Source: Actinomyces weissii (GTDB taxonomy: Bacteria; Actinomycetota; Actinomycetes; Actinomycetales; Actinomycetaceae). Taken from it: a DNA stretch of 64,000 bases. Shown piece by piece: positions 27,146-35,319 of the stretch; position 1 is the stretch's first letter; every line of letters starts with the position of its first letter. Both the position numbers and the translations under genes were made by a program. The stretch spans positions 2,294,001 through 2,358,000 of the forward strand of contig NZ_CP066802.1 of assembly GCF_016598775.1 (NCBI RefSeq), written 5' to 3'. The notes under the pieces were generated by a model, which saw only the letters and a program-made list of their open reading frames with translations, had not been told where the DNA came from and searched no databases.

Positions 27146-28257
27146 GGCTCCCGCTCCGTATCCGGCTCCGCCTCCAGCAGGGCCAGCAGGGACCGGGCCA
27201 GGCGGGCGGCGTCGCGCCCCGCAGCACCCCGGCAGCGGGTGGGGTCCTCGCCGCGCTGCTGGCGGCTGGCCACGCGCCGGTCGTACCCCAGTACGCCCAG
27301 CAGCGCGCCACCGGTCATGCCCTCCAGCTCGGCGACGTCCAGGTCCAGGCCCCCTTGGCGTACCACCAGGCGCAGCCGGCGGGCCGCCGCGGCTGGCAGG
27401 TGCCGGGACAGCGCCTCGGCGGCGGTGGCGTTGCGCAGGTCCAGGCTGGTGACCAGCAGCGGCAGGCAGCCGGGCGGTGGGGCCTGGCCGCGCGGCAGGT
27501 CCAGCAGCACGACGTCGTGCACGGCGGCCAGGGCCTCCAGGACGGTCTGCGCCACCGCGCCCCGAGCCCCGCCGCGGGAGTCCCCGGTCAGCACGGTCAC
27601 CCCCCGCCAGGAGGGTAGGGCCTGCACCAGGCGCTGGGGCAGGAAGACCGTCTCCTGCGGGTCCAGGTCCGCCCAGCGCAGCCCCGGCAGGGGGCGGTCG
27701 CCCAGCAGTAGGCCCAGCCCGCCGCCAGGGTCCAGGTCCGCCACGGCCACGGCCCAGCCCAGGCGGGACAGCTCGGCGGCCACCCGCACCAGGAGCGTGC
27801 TCACGCCCAGGCCCCCGCTGCTGCCGGTGAGGCTCACCAGCTGGGCGCGCCGCGGGTGCTCCAGGGCGACGGCGGCGGCCACCAGGTGCTCTGCTTCCAC
27901 CTGCTCCCCTAGGGCCAGCAGGTGCACGTCGCCGTCGTGCAGGTCCCGCAGGCCGGTGGCGGCCCGCACCACCACCAGGCTGGGGCCCGCCTCCGTGCCC
28001 GCCGCGCTACGGGCCTGGCGCACCGCCTGCACCACCTCCGCCTCCTGCCCGGCCAGGGCGCCACCCAGGTCCAGGCTCCAGCAGGGGGAGCCGGTGCAGT
28101 CCTCCAGGACCCGCCCCACCTCCTGCCACCAGGGGCCCTCCCCCTGCTGGAGCACGCCCTGGACGCGGGGCGCTACCGCCTGGCCCTCACCGACGGGAGA
28201 ACCGACGGGAGAACAGGGCGGCTGGGTACGCCTGCCGCCCGACTGCCTGTGCACCAC
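27142..28257 (-). CDS. CpaE/Ssd-like septum-site or pilus-localisation ATPase
   Basis: Encodes 371 residues from GTG 28257; an AGGAGGT site lies six bases upstream, which decides the start although the frame stays open to 28614. An N-terminal receiver-like region (about residues 20 to 120) is followed by a MinD-like ATPase region beginning LVSLTGSSGGLGVSTLLVRV, in which the deviant Walker A lysine is not in its usual place, then ADLDPGGGLGLLLG. In actinobacteria this protein (Ssd, Rv3660c type) heads the tad operon and has been linked to septum positioning; in Caulobacter CpaE places the pilus machinery. It overlaps tadA by four bases. Confidence 0.82.
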   Translation of the reverse strand: MVHRQSGGRRTQPPCSPVGSPVGEGQAVAPRVQGVLQQGEGPWWQEVGRVLEDCTGSPCWSLDLGGALAGQEAEVVQAVRQARSAAGTEAGPSLVVVRAATGLRDLHDGDVHLLALGEQVEAEHLVAAAVALEHPRRAQLVSLTGSSGGLGVSTLLVRVAAELSRLGWAVAVADLDPGGGLGLLLGDRPLPGLRWADLDPQETVFLPQRLVQALPSWRGVTVLTGDSRGGARGAVAQTVLEALAAVHDVVLLDLPRGQAPPPGCLPLLVTSLDLRNATAAEALSRHLPAAAARRLRLVVRQGGLDLDVAELEGMTGGALLGVLGYDRRVASRQQRGEDPTRCRGAAGRDAARLARSLLALLEAEPDTEREP

Positions 28258-28501
28258 CTGGCACCTCCTGCTTGCTGAAACCTGCGTGCCCGGCCGCACC
28301 GCGTGGAGGGGGGCGCGGTCCAGCGGGCCCGGCTCAGGCGGCTGCCTGCCTCTGGGCCGCCACTGCTGGCTCCGCACGCCTGCCGGGCGCGGTGACGGTG
28401 GGCGGGCATCCAGGCTGCCCCCAGGCTGCCGCCCCCAGCCCCCGGCGGCTGCTCCGTGGTGGACACCCCTGGCACCTGAGGACCTGTGGAGTTCCCCAGC
28501 T

Positions 28502-28585
28502 GGAGCAGCCCCAGGACGCGGGGACGCGCGAGCCGCGAAAGCGGAGGAGTCCGGAGCAGCCCCAGGACGCGGGGACGCGCGAGCC
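28502..28585. repeat. 33-base direct repeat, two copies
   Basis: Copies at 28502-28534 and 28553-28585 are identical and begin GGAGCAGCCCCAGGACGCGG. The 18 bases between them are CGAAAGCG-rich. They lie in the untranslated space upstream of the tad operon. Confidence 0.85.
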
Positions 28586-28818
28586 TGCCAGCGGCGGCTG
28601 GGAGGCCCCGGCACGGAGGCGCACGGCTAGGCAGGGCTAGCGGCTGGCGGCCCACAAGGGCACGCTCCCACCCCACCCGGGGCGGACCGGCCTTCTCGGA
28701 GCGGATAAGTGTCACCGCCGGCTCATCCCACCCCACCCGGAGCGAACTGGTCTGGCAGAGCTCCCCCACGCACAGGCCCCGCGCCAGCCGGCCAGTCGGT
28801 AGGTGTCGGAGAAAGCCC

Positions 28819-28854
28819 AGCCGCCTAAGGTCTTTCTAGGGCGCGTAGGCGGCT
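28819..28854. other. Nine-base perfect inverted repeat upstream of the HAD gene
   Basis: AGCCGCCTA at 28819-28827 and TAGGCGGCT at 28846-28854. On each side lies a version of AGTCGGTAGG...TCGG.GAAAGCCC (28794-28819 and 28856-28881). It ends about 55 bases before the HAD start and could be a terminator or a regulatory RNA hairpin. Confidence 0.5.
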
Positions 28855-28909
28855 AAGTCGGTAGGCTCGGGGAAAGCCCCCACAGCCCCTCCGAGGAGGG
28901 AGACCCCAA

Positions 28910-29767
28910 TTGCCACAGACACCCCAGCCCCCGCGCGTGGCCGCCTACTTCGACCTGGACAAGACCCTCCTGGCCACCTCCACCACCATGGCCCTGTCCA
29001 CCCCCATGCGCCGTCACGGCGTGATCTCCGCCTCCACCATGGTGCGCGGCATCGTCGCCCAGCTGCCCTACCTGCTGGTCGGCGCGGACGAGGAGCAGAC
29101 CATCCGCCTGATGAACCGGGTCGCCGCCATGTGTGCGGGGGTGGAGCGCAGCCGGGTGCTGGAGGTGGTGCGTGAGGCCCTGCCCACCGCGGTCGAGCCC
29201 GCCTTCTACACCGAGGCCCTGGACATCGTCTCCGGCCACCACCGGGCCGGCCACGACGTCGTGGTGGTCTCCGCCTCCATCGAGGAGATGGTGGAGCCGG
29301 TGGCCCGCCTGGTAGGGGCGGACCGTTTCGTGGCCACCCGCATGGAGACGGTGGACGGCCTCTACACCGGCCGCATAGAGCGCTGCCTGCTGCACTCGGA
29401 GAAGGTCGTGGCGCTGCAGGAGGACGCGCGCCGCCACGGCGTGGACCTGTCGCGCTCCTGGGCCTACTCGGACTCGGTCTCGGACCTGCCCATGCTGGAG
29501 GCGGTGGGGCACCCGGTGGCCACCAACCCGGACCGGGAGCTGCGCGCGGAGGCGCAGCGCCGCGGCTGGCCGGTGCGGGACTTCCGGCGTCCGTCCGCCC
29601 GACGCCGTCTGCCGCACCCGCGGCTGAGCGCCCCCTCGCTGCCTGCGGTCAGGCGGCCGCAGGTGCCGGTGGCCCCGGTGGTCCCGCTGGTGGCCGGCGG
29701 CCTGCTGCTGGCGGGGGCGGCGACGGCGGGGTACCTGCTAACCCACCGCCTGCCAAAGCGCCCCTGA
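28910..29767 (+). CDS. HAD-IB family phosphatase with C-terminal membrane anchor
   Basis: Encodes 285 residues from TTG 28910; GAGGAGGG nine bases upstream supports this unusual start. AAYFDLDKTLL holds the nucleophilic aspartate 15 and aspartate 17, VVVSASIEEMVEP is motif 2, and YSDSVSDLPML is the metal-binding motif of the SerB-like HAD-IB subgroup. One transmembrane helix lies at about residues 252 to 277. Actinobacterial relatives are commonly found next to the ssd/tad locus, as here. Possible substrates include phosphoserine or lipid phosphates; none is shown by sequence. Confidence 0.85.
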   Translation: MPQTPQPPRVAAYFDLDKTLLATSTTMALSTPMRRHGVISASTMVRGIVAQLPYLLVGADEEQTIRLMNRVAAMCAGVERSRVLEVVREALPTAVEPAFYTEALDIVSGHHRAGHDVVVVSASIEEMVEPVARLVGADRFVATRMETVDGLYTGRIERCLLHSEKVVALQEDARRHGVDLSRSWAYSDSVSDLPMLEAVGHPVATNPDRELRAEAQRRGWPVRDFRRPSARRRLPHPRLSAPSLPAVRRPQVPVAPVVPLVAGGLLLAGAATAGYLLTHRLPKRP

Positions 29768-29875
29768 GCCAGCAGAGGCAGACGAGGCCCGCCGCGGGCC
29801 GGACGGCCGACGCCGTCCTGACCTGCGGGCTGGCGCAGCGGCGCGCCGCAGCACGTACCGACCGACCGCCAGCCC

Positions 29876-30814
29876 TCACCGGCTGCGGCCCGCCTGCACC
29901 CGGCGCAGCAGCACCTGGGCCTCCTCCAGGCCCACCAGCAGCGCCTCCGCCTGCCACACCACCCAGGCGGCGACGCCGTCGGGGTCTGCGCTGGCGTAGG
30001 CGCTGGCCGCCTCCCGGTACGCCTGAGGGGCACGGGCCGGGTATGCCTCCGCCACGGCCGTGCCGGTGGGCTCCAGGCCGTCGCGCACCACCAGGTGGCG
30101 CACCAGCAGGCGCCCCAGGGCGGCGTTCCCGGCGGCGAAAGGGCGGGCGGTCACCAGCTCGGCGTGCACCAGGGCCGCCCGCACCAGGGCCGGTGCCTGC
30201 GGCAGGTCCAGCAGGTCAAGCAGCCCCTCCAGGCGTGCTCGCAGCTCCAACCCCTGGGGGGCCTGCCCGGGACCTCCCTCCAGGGGCTCCTCACCGTCCC
30301 GGCGGGGGGCTGCCACCTGCCGCTGGGTGAGCTGCCCGCTGGCCACCAGCGGGGCCACGAGGTCGCGGTGCAGGCCTGCCAGCAGCTCCCGGGAGGGCAC
30401 CCGCCGCCCGCCACCGGCACCCCCCAGGTCGGGCATGAGCTCGTTCAGGTGGGTGCCTGCCCGCCACAGGGCGGTGACGGCGTCCAGGGCGGGGTCCCCG
30501 CTGGCGGCCTGGGTGAGCTCGGCCCGGGCCACCCGCTCCCGCAGCAGCCCGAGCGGCACCACCGCCCCCTCCACGGCCCCGGAGGCGACGGCGCAGCACA
30601 GGTTCGCCTCCGCCCGGGCCTCCCGCCAGCGGCGGCGCAGCACCTGGCTCCAGCGCAGCTCGGCACTGGCCTCTCGCAGTGCCGCGCTCGCCGCCTGCAC
30701 CCGCGGGTCGGCGTCCAGCCGGCGCAGCACGGCCAGCAGCGCCGGGTCGGTCGGCCGGGGGCGTGGGGCAGGCCCGGGGCTGCCCGGGCTCAGAGGCACG
30801 GTGGTGGGGGTCAT
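29876..30814 (-). CDS. Fic-domain-like protein with degenerate active site
   Basis: Encodes 312 residues. A helical C-terminal half contains HAELVTARPFAAGNAALGRL, which lines up with the Fic core (HPFxxGNGRxxR) but has arginine in place of the catalytic histidine and lacks the second GN-G element, so AMP-transferase activity is doubtful. ASGAVEGAVVP near residue 80 resembles the Fic inhibitory-helix region (S/T)xxxE(G/N). A TAGAGT box ends six bases before the ATG at 30814, indicating a leaderless transcript divergent from the next gene. The gene converges with the HAD gene; a GGACGGC/GCCGTCC stem at 29801-29818 lies between them. In other actinobacteria a similar gene, often mislabelled oxidoreductase, occupies the same place. 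Confidence 0.7.
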   Translation of the reverse strand: MTPTTVPLSPGSPGPAPRPRPTDPALLAVLRRLDADPRVQAASAALREASAELRWSQVLRRRWREARAEANLCCAVASGAVEGAVVPLGLLRERVARAELTQAASGDPALDAVTALWRAGTHLNELMPDLGGAGGGRRVPSRELLAGLHRDLVAPLVASGQLTQRQVAAPRRDGEEPLEGGPGQAPQGLELRARLEGLLDLLDLPQAPALVRAALVHAELVTARPFAAGNAALGRLLVRHLVVRDGLEPTGTAVAEAYPARAPQAYREAASAYASADPDGVAAWVVWQAEALLVGLEEAQVLLRRVQAGRSR

Positions 30815-30820
30815 CCGGGC

Positions 30821-30826
30821 ACTCTA
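30821..30826 (-). promoter_or_regulatory. -10 box of leaderless promoter for the Fic-like gene
   Basis: TAGAGT on the minus strand, six bases before ATG 30814. Confidence 0.6.
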
Positions 30827-30873
30827 GCCGGGGCGGCTGCGGCTAGCGGGCCTGCGCCGGGACCCTTCCCGGT

Positions 30874-30879
30874 TACAGT
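30874..30879 (+). promoter_or_regulatory. -10 box of leaderless promoter for the membrane-protein gene
   Basis: TACAGT ends seven bases before GTG 30887, divergent from the Fic-like gene promoter 48 bases away. Confidence 0.6.
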
Positions 30880-30886
30880 CTTTCCT

Positions 30887-31867
30887 GTGACAAGCAACGA
30901 CCCTGGCGAGGTTCTCCCCTCCACGCCGGTCCCCGGCGTCGGCACCCCAGCCAGCAGCTCCCTTACCCCAGACGCCACCTTCCCTGCTGAGGCGGCGCCC
31001 CCCGGGCGTCGACGGGCGCACCTGCTGGTCAGCCTGGTGGGTGCCGGGCTGCCGCCTGCGACCCTGTTCCTGACCGGTCTGGCCCTGAGCGGCGGGGCGG
31101 AGCAGGGGCCCGGCTGGGGCTGGCTGCTCCTGGCGGTGCTGCTGGGGGTGTCGGTGCTGGCTCAGGCGTGCTTCGCCTACTGCTCCAGCCTGGGGAACCT
31201 GGTGGCTGGGCTGGTGGCGCTGGTGGCGCAGGTCCTGGTGCTGGTGGCGCCCGACGGCGTCGGCAGCCTCCCCTACGGCTGGGCGCGCCAGGTGCTGCCC
31301 TCGGGGGCCCTGCTGGTGCTGGCCGCCTGGTTCCTGGGCGGCTCGTGGGCCATGCGGCTGGCGCGGCGGGCGGGACGGGCGGAGGCCCGGGCCCAGGCTG
31401 CGCTGGCTCAGGCTGACGAGGACCCTGGCAGCGTCCCGGAGCCGCCGCCTTCCCGCCGGGGGGCCCACCTGTTCACCTTGTTCCTGATGCTGGCTGTGAC
31501 CTGGGGGGTGCTGCGGGTCCTGCCGGGGCAGTACCGGCTGCTGGTGGAGCCGCAGGCCCCTGGTTCCGCCAACGCGGTGCTGGTGGCAGGCTGTTTCGCG
31601 CTGCTGCTGGTGGCGGCCGCCGCCTCCGCCTGGTCCTCCCTGGGGGCCCGGGCCACGGCGCTCACCCTAGGGGTGCTGGCCCTGCCCGCCCTGGGGGGAG
31701 ACGGCGTGCCCGGCCACCAGCTGCTGGCCCTGGCGCTGCCCGGCCTGAGCCCGGTGGTGGCCGTGGCCCTGGCCTGTGTGCTGGGAGCCCTGGGCTGGGG
31801 CCTGCACCTGGCCCGGAAGCAGGGACGCACGCACGCGGGTGTGGACCTGGACGCCGGCTGGCCGTGA
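30887..31867 (+). CDS. Polytopic membrane protein of unknown function
   Basis: Encodes 326 residues from GTG 30887, which follows a TACAGT box by seven bases. An N-terminal 40-residue proline/serine-rich tail is followed by about eight hydrophobic helices, with a charged cytoplasmic loop (ARRAGRAEARAQAALAQADE) in the middle. No transporter or enzyme motif is recognised. The frame is open far upstream, but that part is antisense to the Fic-like gene. The next gene encodes another membrane protein 78 bases on. Confidence 0.8.
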   Translation: MTSNDPGEVLPSTPVPGVGTPASSSLTPDATFPAEAAPPGRRRAHLLVSLVGAGLPPATLFLTGLALSGGAEQGPGWGWLLLAVLLGVSVLAQACFAYCSSLGNLVAGLVALVAQVLVLVAPDGVGSLPYGWARQVLPSGALLVLAAWFLGGSWAMRLARRAGRAEARAQAALAQADEDPGSVPEPPPSRRGAHLFTLFLMLAVTWGVLRVLPGQYRLLVEPQAPGSANAVLVAGCFALLLVAAAASAWSSLGARATALTLGVLALPALGGDGVPGHQLLALALPGLSPVVAVALACVLGALGWGLHLARKQGRTHAGVDLDAGWP

Positions 31868-31945
31868 CTGGCTGAGCCTCCTTGCGGCACGCCTCCACTC
31901 GGCGTCGACACCACCCCGCTACCTTGGAGGATGAAGGAGGTCCAC

Positions 31946-33376
31946 GTGAGCACAGACAACCACCCCCGCCCAGCGGAAGACCCGGACCTGGACGGCCAGT
32001 CCCCCGAGGGGCAGTCCCCGGCTGGGACCGTACCCGAGCACGACGTCGTGGCAGGCGCTGCGTCTGAGGCGCCCCAGGACGAGCCCTTGGTGCTCCCGGA
32101 GGAGATGGTCCTGCCCCGGGGCGCGGACCTGGAGGAGCTGGCCCAGTCCCTGGAGATCCCTTCCCTGAGCTCCGACCCCAGCGCCCAGACCGTGGCCGTG
32201 AACCCGCAGGTGCTGCACGCGGCCCAGGAGACCCAGTCCCTGGAGACGCCCGCCTCGCCGCGCCGTGCCCTGTTCCCGCTGGAGGCGGCCTACCCGTCCA
32301 GCGAGCAGGCCACCGTGAACCTGTCCCTACAGCGCCCGGAGGTGGTCCCGCCGGGGGCGAACCTGGCGCCTGCTCCATCCCCGGAGCCGGTGGCGGCCGC
32401 CCCGGCCACGGAGGAGCCCCGCTGGGGGGCGGCTGCGCAGACGGTGCAGGTCTCCCCCCAGACGGCGCAGTCCGCCGTGGAGCAGCCGGGTACCGGCCCG
32501 ACTGAGCACCTGCTGGGCACGTCGTCCCCCGGTCCGGCCGCCCCGCCCGCCCCTGGACCCGCCAGCGAGGCTGCTGCGGGCTCCTCCTGGGGCCTGCCGG
32601 GCAGCGGCGGTGCCGGTACTACGGCGCCCCCCAGCACCGGCAGTGGTACGGGCGCCGGTACTGGTGCTGGTACGAGCGTGGAGGGCGCGGCACCCGTATT
32701 CCCGGCCCCCCTGCCGTCCGCAGCCGCCGCGGGCCATCCGCCGGTGGCCGCTCCGGGCGGCTTCCCGAGCCAGCCTGGCGAGCGTCCCGCCTGGCCAGGG
32801 GTCACGGAGACCGTGCCCGCCAAGGAGCGCCGTAACGACTCCGACGTGCTCCTGGAGGGCTCCTCGGTGATCGGCCAGCCCGCCTCCCGGGCCGCCTGGC
32901 ACTGGGGCGGGGCGCTGCTGGCCCTGCTGCTGTTCCCCTTCGCCTGGTACCTGTGCCACGCGGGCAAGGAGCGCCTGGCGGACAACCTGCCCACCCCTGG
33001 GGGCACCTTCACCCCGGGGCTAGACGTCGTCGGCCTGGTTGAGCTTGGCGGGGGCCTGCTGGCGCTGCTGCTGGCCCTGCTGGTGGCCCGTAAGTCCGCC
33101 TCCGGCCCCTTCCTGGTGGGGCTGGTCTCCGTGCTGCTGGGCGTGCCTTTCCTGGTGGCTCCCGGGGCCACCTGGGACTTCCTGGCCCCCCTGGCCACCC
33201 GCCTGACCGACCAGTCCACCATCGGGGCCAACCTGGTGCGCTTCTTCATCATGGACGGCTACACCGGGACCTTCATCCTGCTCGGCCTGGTGATGGTCAC
33301 CGTGGGCGTGGTGGCCCACTCCACCCGCCGGGCCGGACGCCGCGAGCGGGAAATCATGGCGCGCGCCAAGCGCTGA
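31946..33376 (+). CDS. Membrane protein with long disordered N-terminus
   Basis: Encodes 476 residues from GTG 31946; AAGGAGG five bases upstream decides this start over ATG 31931, which is part of the ribosome site. About 300 residues rich in P, A, E, T and S precede four helices in the last 160 residues, ending in a basic cytoplasmic tail (RRAGRREREIMARAKR). Tandem GTGAGTGAGT-type glycine/threonine runs occur near residue 235. Function is unknown. A terminator follows 20 bases after the stop. Confidence 0.82.
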   Translation: MSTDNHPRPAEDPDLDGQSPEGQSPAGTVPEHDVVAGAASEAPQDEPLVLPEEMVLPRGADLEELAQSLEIPSLSSDPSAQTVAVNPQVLHAAQETQSLETPASPRRALFPLEAAYPSSEQATVNLSLQRPEVVPPGANLAPAPSPEPVAAAPATEEPRWGAAAQTVQVSPQTAQSAVEQPGTGPTEHLLGTSSPGPAAPPAPGPASEAAAGSSWGLPGSGGAGTTAPPSTGSGTGAGTGAGTSVEGAAPVFPAPLPSAAAAGHPPVAAPGGFPSQPGERPAWPGVTETVPAKERRNDSDVLLEGSSVIGQPASRAAWHWGGALLALLLFPFAWYLCHAGKERLADNLPTPGGTFTPGLDVVGLVELGGGLLALLLALLVARKSASGPFLVGLVSVLLGVPFLVAPGATWDFLAPLATRLTDQSTIGANLVRFFIMDGYTGTFILLGLVMVTVGVVAHSTRRAGRREREIMARAKR

Positions 33377-33395
33377 ACCGCCTGCCTGCCCCGGT

Positions 33396-33452
33396 CCAGA
33401 CGCCCCTGCCCGACCACGCCGCCCGCCACGGCGGCCGGGCGGGGGCGTCTGG
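33396..33452 (+). terminator. Long hairpin after the membrane-protein gene
   Basis: 17-base arms at 33396-33412 and 33436-33452 pair with a single G-T wobble, and the loop contains a smaller GC stem. Confidence 0.8.
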
Positions 33453-33512
33453 CTACGGCGGCCACGCCCCGGCTGGTGCCCCAGTTCCGGGGTACTCCGG
33501 GGGTGCCGCCGG

Positions 33513-33518
33513 TAGCCT
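33513..33518 (+). promoter_or_regulatory. -10 box of leaderless promoter for the alpha/beta-hydrolase gene
   Basis: TAGCCT, six bases before GTG 33525. Confidence 0.55.
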
Positions 33519-33524
33519 GGGCCG

Positions 33525-34421
33525 GTGCCTGTGAATGTCAACCAGCCCGGCCCCTGGACCCACCGCGACGTCTCCGCCCGCGGCACCCGCTTCCACGCGG
33601 CCCTGGCGGGCCCGGAGTCCCCGCAGGAGGCGGCTGGCCCCCTGGTGGTGCTGCTGCACGGCTTCCCGCAGTGCTGGTGGACCTGGCGGCACGTGCTGCC
33701 CGCGCTGGCGCAGGCCGGGCACCGCGTGGCGGCGGTGGACCTGCGGGGCTTCGGCGGCTCGGACCGCCCGCCCACGGGCTACGACCTGGTGACCCTGGCC
33801 GCGGACGTGACCGCGGTGGTGCGCGGGCTGGGCCACGAGAAGGCGGTGGTGGTGGGCAACGGCCTGGGAGGCGAGGTCGCCTGGGCCATGGCGCGGGTGG
33901 CCCCCACCCTGACGGAGGCGATCGTGCCGGTGGGCTCCCCGCACCCCTTGGCGGTGCGTTCCCTGCGGGGCCGGCTGCTGTCCGGCTCCGCCTTGCAGCG
34001 CCTGTCCCTGCGGGTGCCGGTGCTGCCTGAGCGCTCCCTGGCCACCCCGGGCGGGATGGAGGCGCTGCTGCGCTCCTGGGCCGCGCCACGCCATCGCGAC
34101 CTAGTCGGCGCGCAGGCGGGTTTCTACGCGGAGCTGCTGTCCCGGCCGGGTGCTGCCGCCACCGCCTTGCACCACCTGCGCCGGGGCCGGTTGTCGCGCA
34201 GGGAGGTGTCCGCCTTGAGCAAGCCGGTGCACGACCCGGTGCTGGCGGTGCTGGGCGAGCTGGACCCGGTGCAGCCAGCCCAGGCCCACGCCCGCGACTC
34301 GCGCTACACGGCGGGGCGCCTGCAGCAGGTGACGGTCCGGGGGGCCGGGCACTTCCCGCAGGAGGAGGAGCCGGAGGCGCTGGTGGCGGCCTTGCTGCCT
34401 TTCCTGGCGGAGAACGCCTGA
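33525..34421 (+). CDS. Alpha/beta-hydrolase-fold protein lacking the usual nucleophile (EphE-like position)
   Basis: Encodes 298 residues from GTG 33525, apparently leaderless. The fold is clear: LLHGFPQCWWTW (oxyanion region, residues 43 to 54), VDLRGFGGSDRP, and a C-terminal GELDPVQP aspartate and GAGHFPQEE histidine. At the nucleophile elbow the sequence is VVVGNGLGGEVAW; alignment to epoxide hydrolases (VGHDWGG) or serine hydrolases (GHSLGG) puts glycine 113 where Asp or Ser should be. The acid and histidine remain. In mycobacteria the gene near nth and crp is ephE (Rv3670), annotated as an epoxide hydrolase. It converges with nth, 26 bases away. Confidence 0.82.
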   Translation: MPVNVNQPGPWTHRDVSARGTRFHAALAGPESPQEAAGPLVVLLHGFPQCWWTWRHVLPALAQAGHRVAAVDLRGFGGSDRPPTGYDLVTLAADVTAVVRGLGHEKAVVVGNGLGGEVAWAMARVAPTLTEAIVPVGSPHPLAVRSLRGRLLSGSALQRLSLRVPVLPERSLATPGGMEALLRSWAAPRHRDLVGAQAGFYAELLSRPGAAATALHHLRRGRLSRREVSALSKPVHDPVLAVLGELDPVQPAQAHARDSRYTAGRLQQVTVRGAGHFPQEEEPEALVAALLPFLAENA

Positions 34422-34447
34422 GCCCCGGGGCCAGTGCCGTCTGCCGC

Positions 34448-35221
34448 TCAGACCCCCACCTGCGGGCACAGCCCGGCCTCCAGCACGGCGCACTGGCCGC
34501 ACTGTGGGGATCGGGCCCGGCACACCGCCCGCCCGTGCTCGATCAGCCGGTGGCAGCCGTCGGTCCAGCGCTCCGGCGGCAGCAGGGCAGCAATGTCCCG
34601 CTCCGCCCCCAGCGGGTCAGTGCGGGTGGTCCAGCCCAGACGGCGGGAGAGGCGCCCCACGTGGGTGTCCACGGTGATCGCAGGCACCCCAAAGGCGTTA
34701 CCCAGCACCACGTTCGCCGTCTTGCGCCCCACGCCAGGCAGGGCGGTCAGGGCGGTGCGCTCACGGGGGACCTGCCCGCCGTGGTGGGCGGCCAGTGCGG
34801 CCCCCAGCCCGATCAGCCTCTCGGCGCGGGTGCGTTGCATCCCCAGGGGGCGCAGCAGGGACTCCAGCTCCTTGAGGTCCGCGCCCGCCAGGGCGGCCGG
34901 GTCCGGGAAGGTGGCAAAGAGCGTGGGGGTCACCGTGTTCACGCGGGCGTCGGTGGTCTGGGCGGACAGGACGGTGGCCACCAGCAGCTGGAAGGGGCCT
35001 TCGTGCACGAGCGCGCAGGCGGCGTCGGGGTACAGGCGGGTCAGGAGGTCGTCGACGGCGCAGGCCCGCTGGGAGGGCTCAGCCTGGTCTGCCGTCCTGC
35101 TGGGACTGGTCGACGGCGGGGCCGCCGCGCCCGCCGTCGAGGAGGAGGCCGCCGCGGCAGCCTTGGCTCGTCCTGCAGGTTTTCCGCTCGCTGCCAGCGA
35201 CTTTACGGATTTGACCATCAC
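34448..35221 (-). CDS. nth: Endonuclease III (DNA glycosylase/AP lyase)
   Basis: Encodes 257 residues from GTG 35221, or 256 from the adjacent ATG. It removes oxidised pyrimidines in base-excision repair. The helix-hairpin-helix LPGVGRKTANVVL carries the catalytic lysine and VDTHVGRLSRRLG the catalytic aspartate. The [4Fe-4S] cysteines are in CRARSPQCGQCAVLEAGLC; the last spacing is seven residues rather than the usual five. The first 50 residues are an A/S/T/P-rich extension not found in E. coli Nth. A TAGTCT box lies seven bases before the GTG, so the mRNA is probably leaderless, and this box lies inside the palindrome at 35221-35239. Confidence 0.93.
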   Translation of the reverse strand: MMVKSVKSLAASGKPAGRAKAAAAASSSTAGAAAPPSTSPSRTADQAEPSQRACAVDDLLTRLYPDAACALVHEGPFQLLVATVLSAQTTDARVNTVTPTLFATFPDPAALAGADLKELESLLRPLGMQRTRAERLIGLGAALAAHHGGQVPRERTALTALPGVGRKTANVVLGNAFGVPAITVDTHVGRLSRRLGWTTRTDPLGAERDIAALLPPERWTDGCHRLIEHGRAVCRARSPQCGQCAVLEAGLCPQVGV

Positions 35222-35239
35222 ATTGTAGAGACTACAATG
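35221..35239. promoter_or_regulatory. Perfect palindrome over the nth promoter, between nth and crp
   Basis: CATTGTAG-AGA-CTACAATG: two 8-base arms around 3 bases. The TAGTCT box of nth overlaps its centre, and the crp start is 81 bases downstream on the other strand. The shape suits a dimeric repressor or autoregulation; it does not resemble the Crp/GlxR consensus TGTGAnnnnnnTCACA. Confidence 0.6.
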
Positions 35240-35319
35240 CCCGACTGCGTGCCACAGGTCACAAGACGTGGCAGGATAGTGCTTGAATGGCTTCAGTAAC
35301 CCAGAGCAGGAGGACCCAC

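Larger units (their letters stand above)
28258..28909. other. 652-base divergent intergenic region with several short repeats
   Basis: Lies between the tad operon (minus) and the HAD gene (plus). It holds a 33-base direct repeat (28502-28534 and 28553-28585, period 51), a 15-base direct repeat TCCCACCCCACCCGG (28666-28680 and 28726-28740, period 60), and a hairpin flanked by an imperfect 26-base repeat (28794-28881). No RNA gene or protein gene was recognised. Confidence 0.6.

Noticed and set aside
28258..28614. N-terminal extension of the CpaE/Ssd gene
   Set aside because: The stretch is repeat-rich and low in complexity, and a strong AGGAGGT site supports GTG 28257.
30095..30886. Upstream extension of the membrane-protein frame
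   Set aside because: It is antisense to the Fic-like gene; promoter evidence places the start at 30887.
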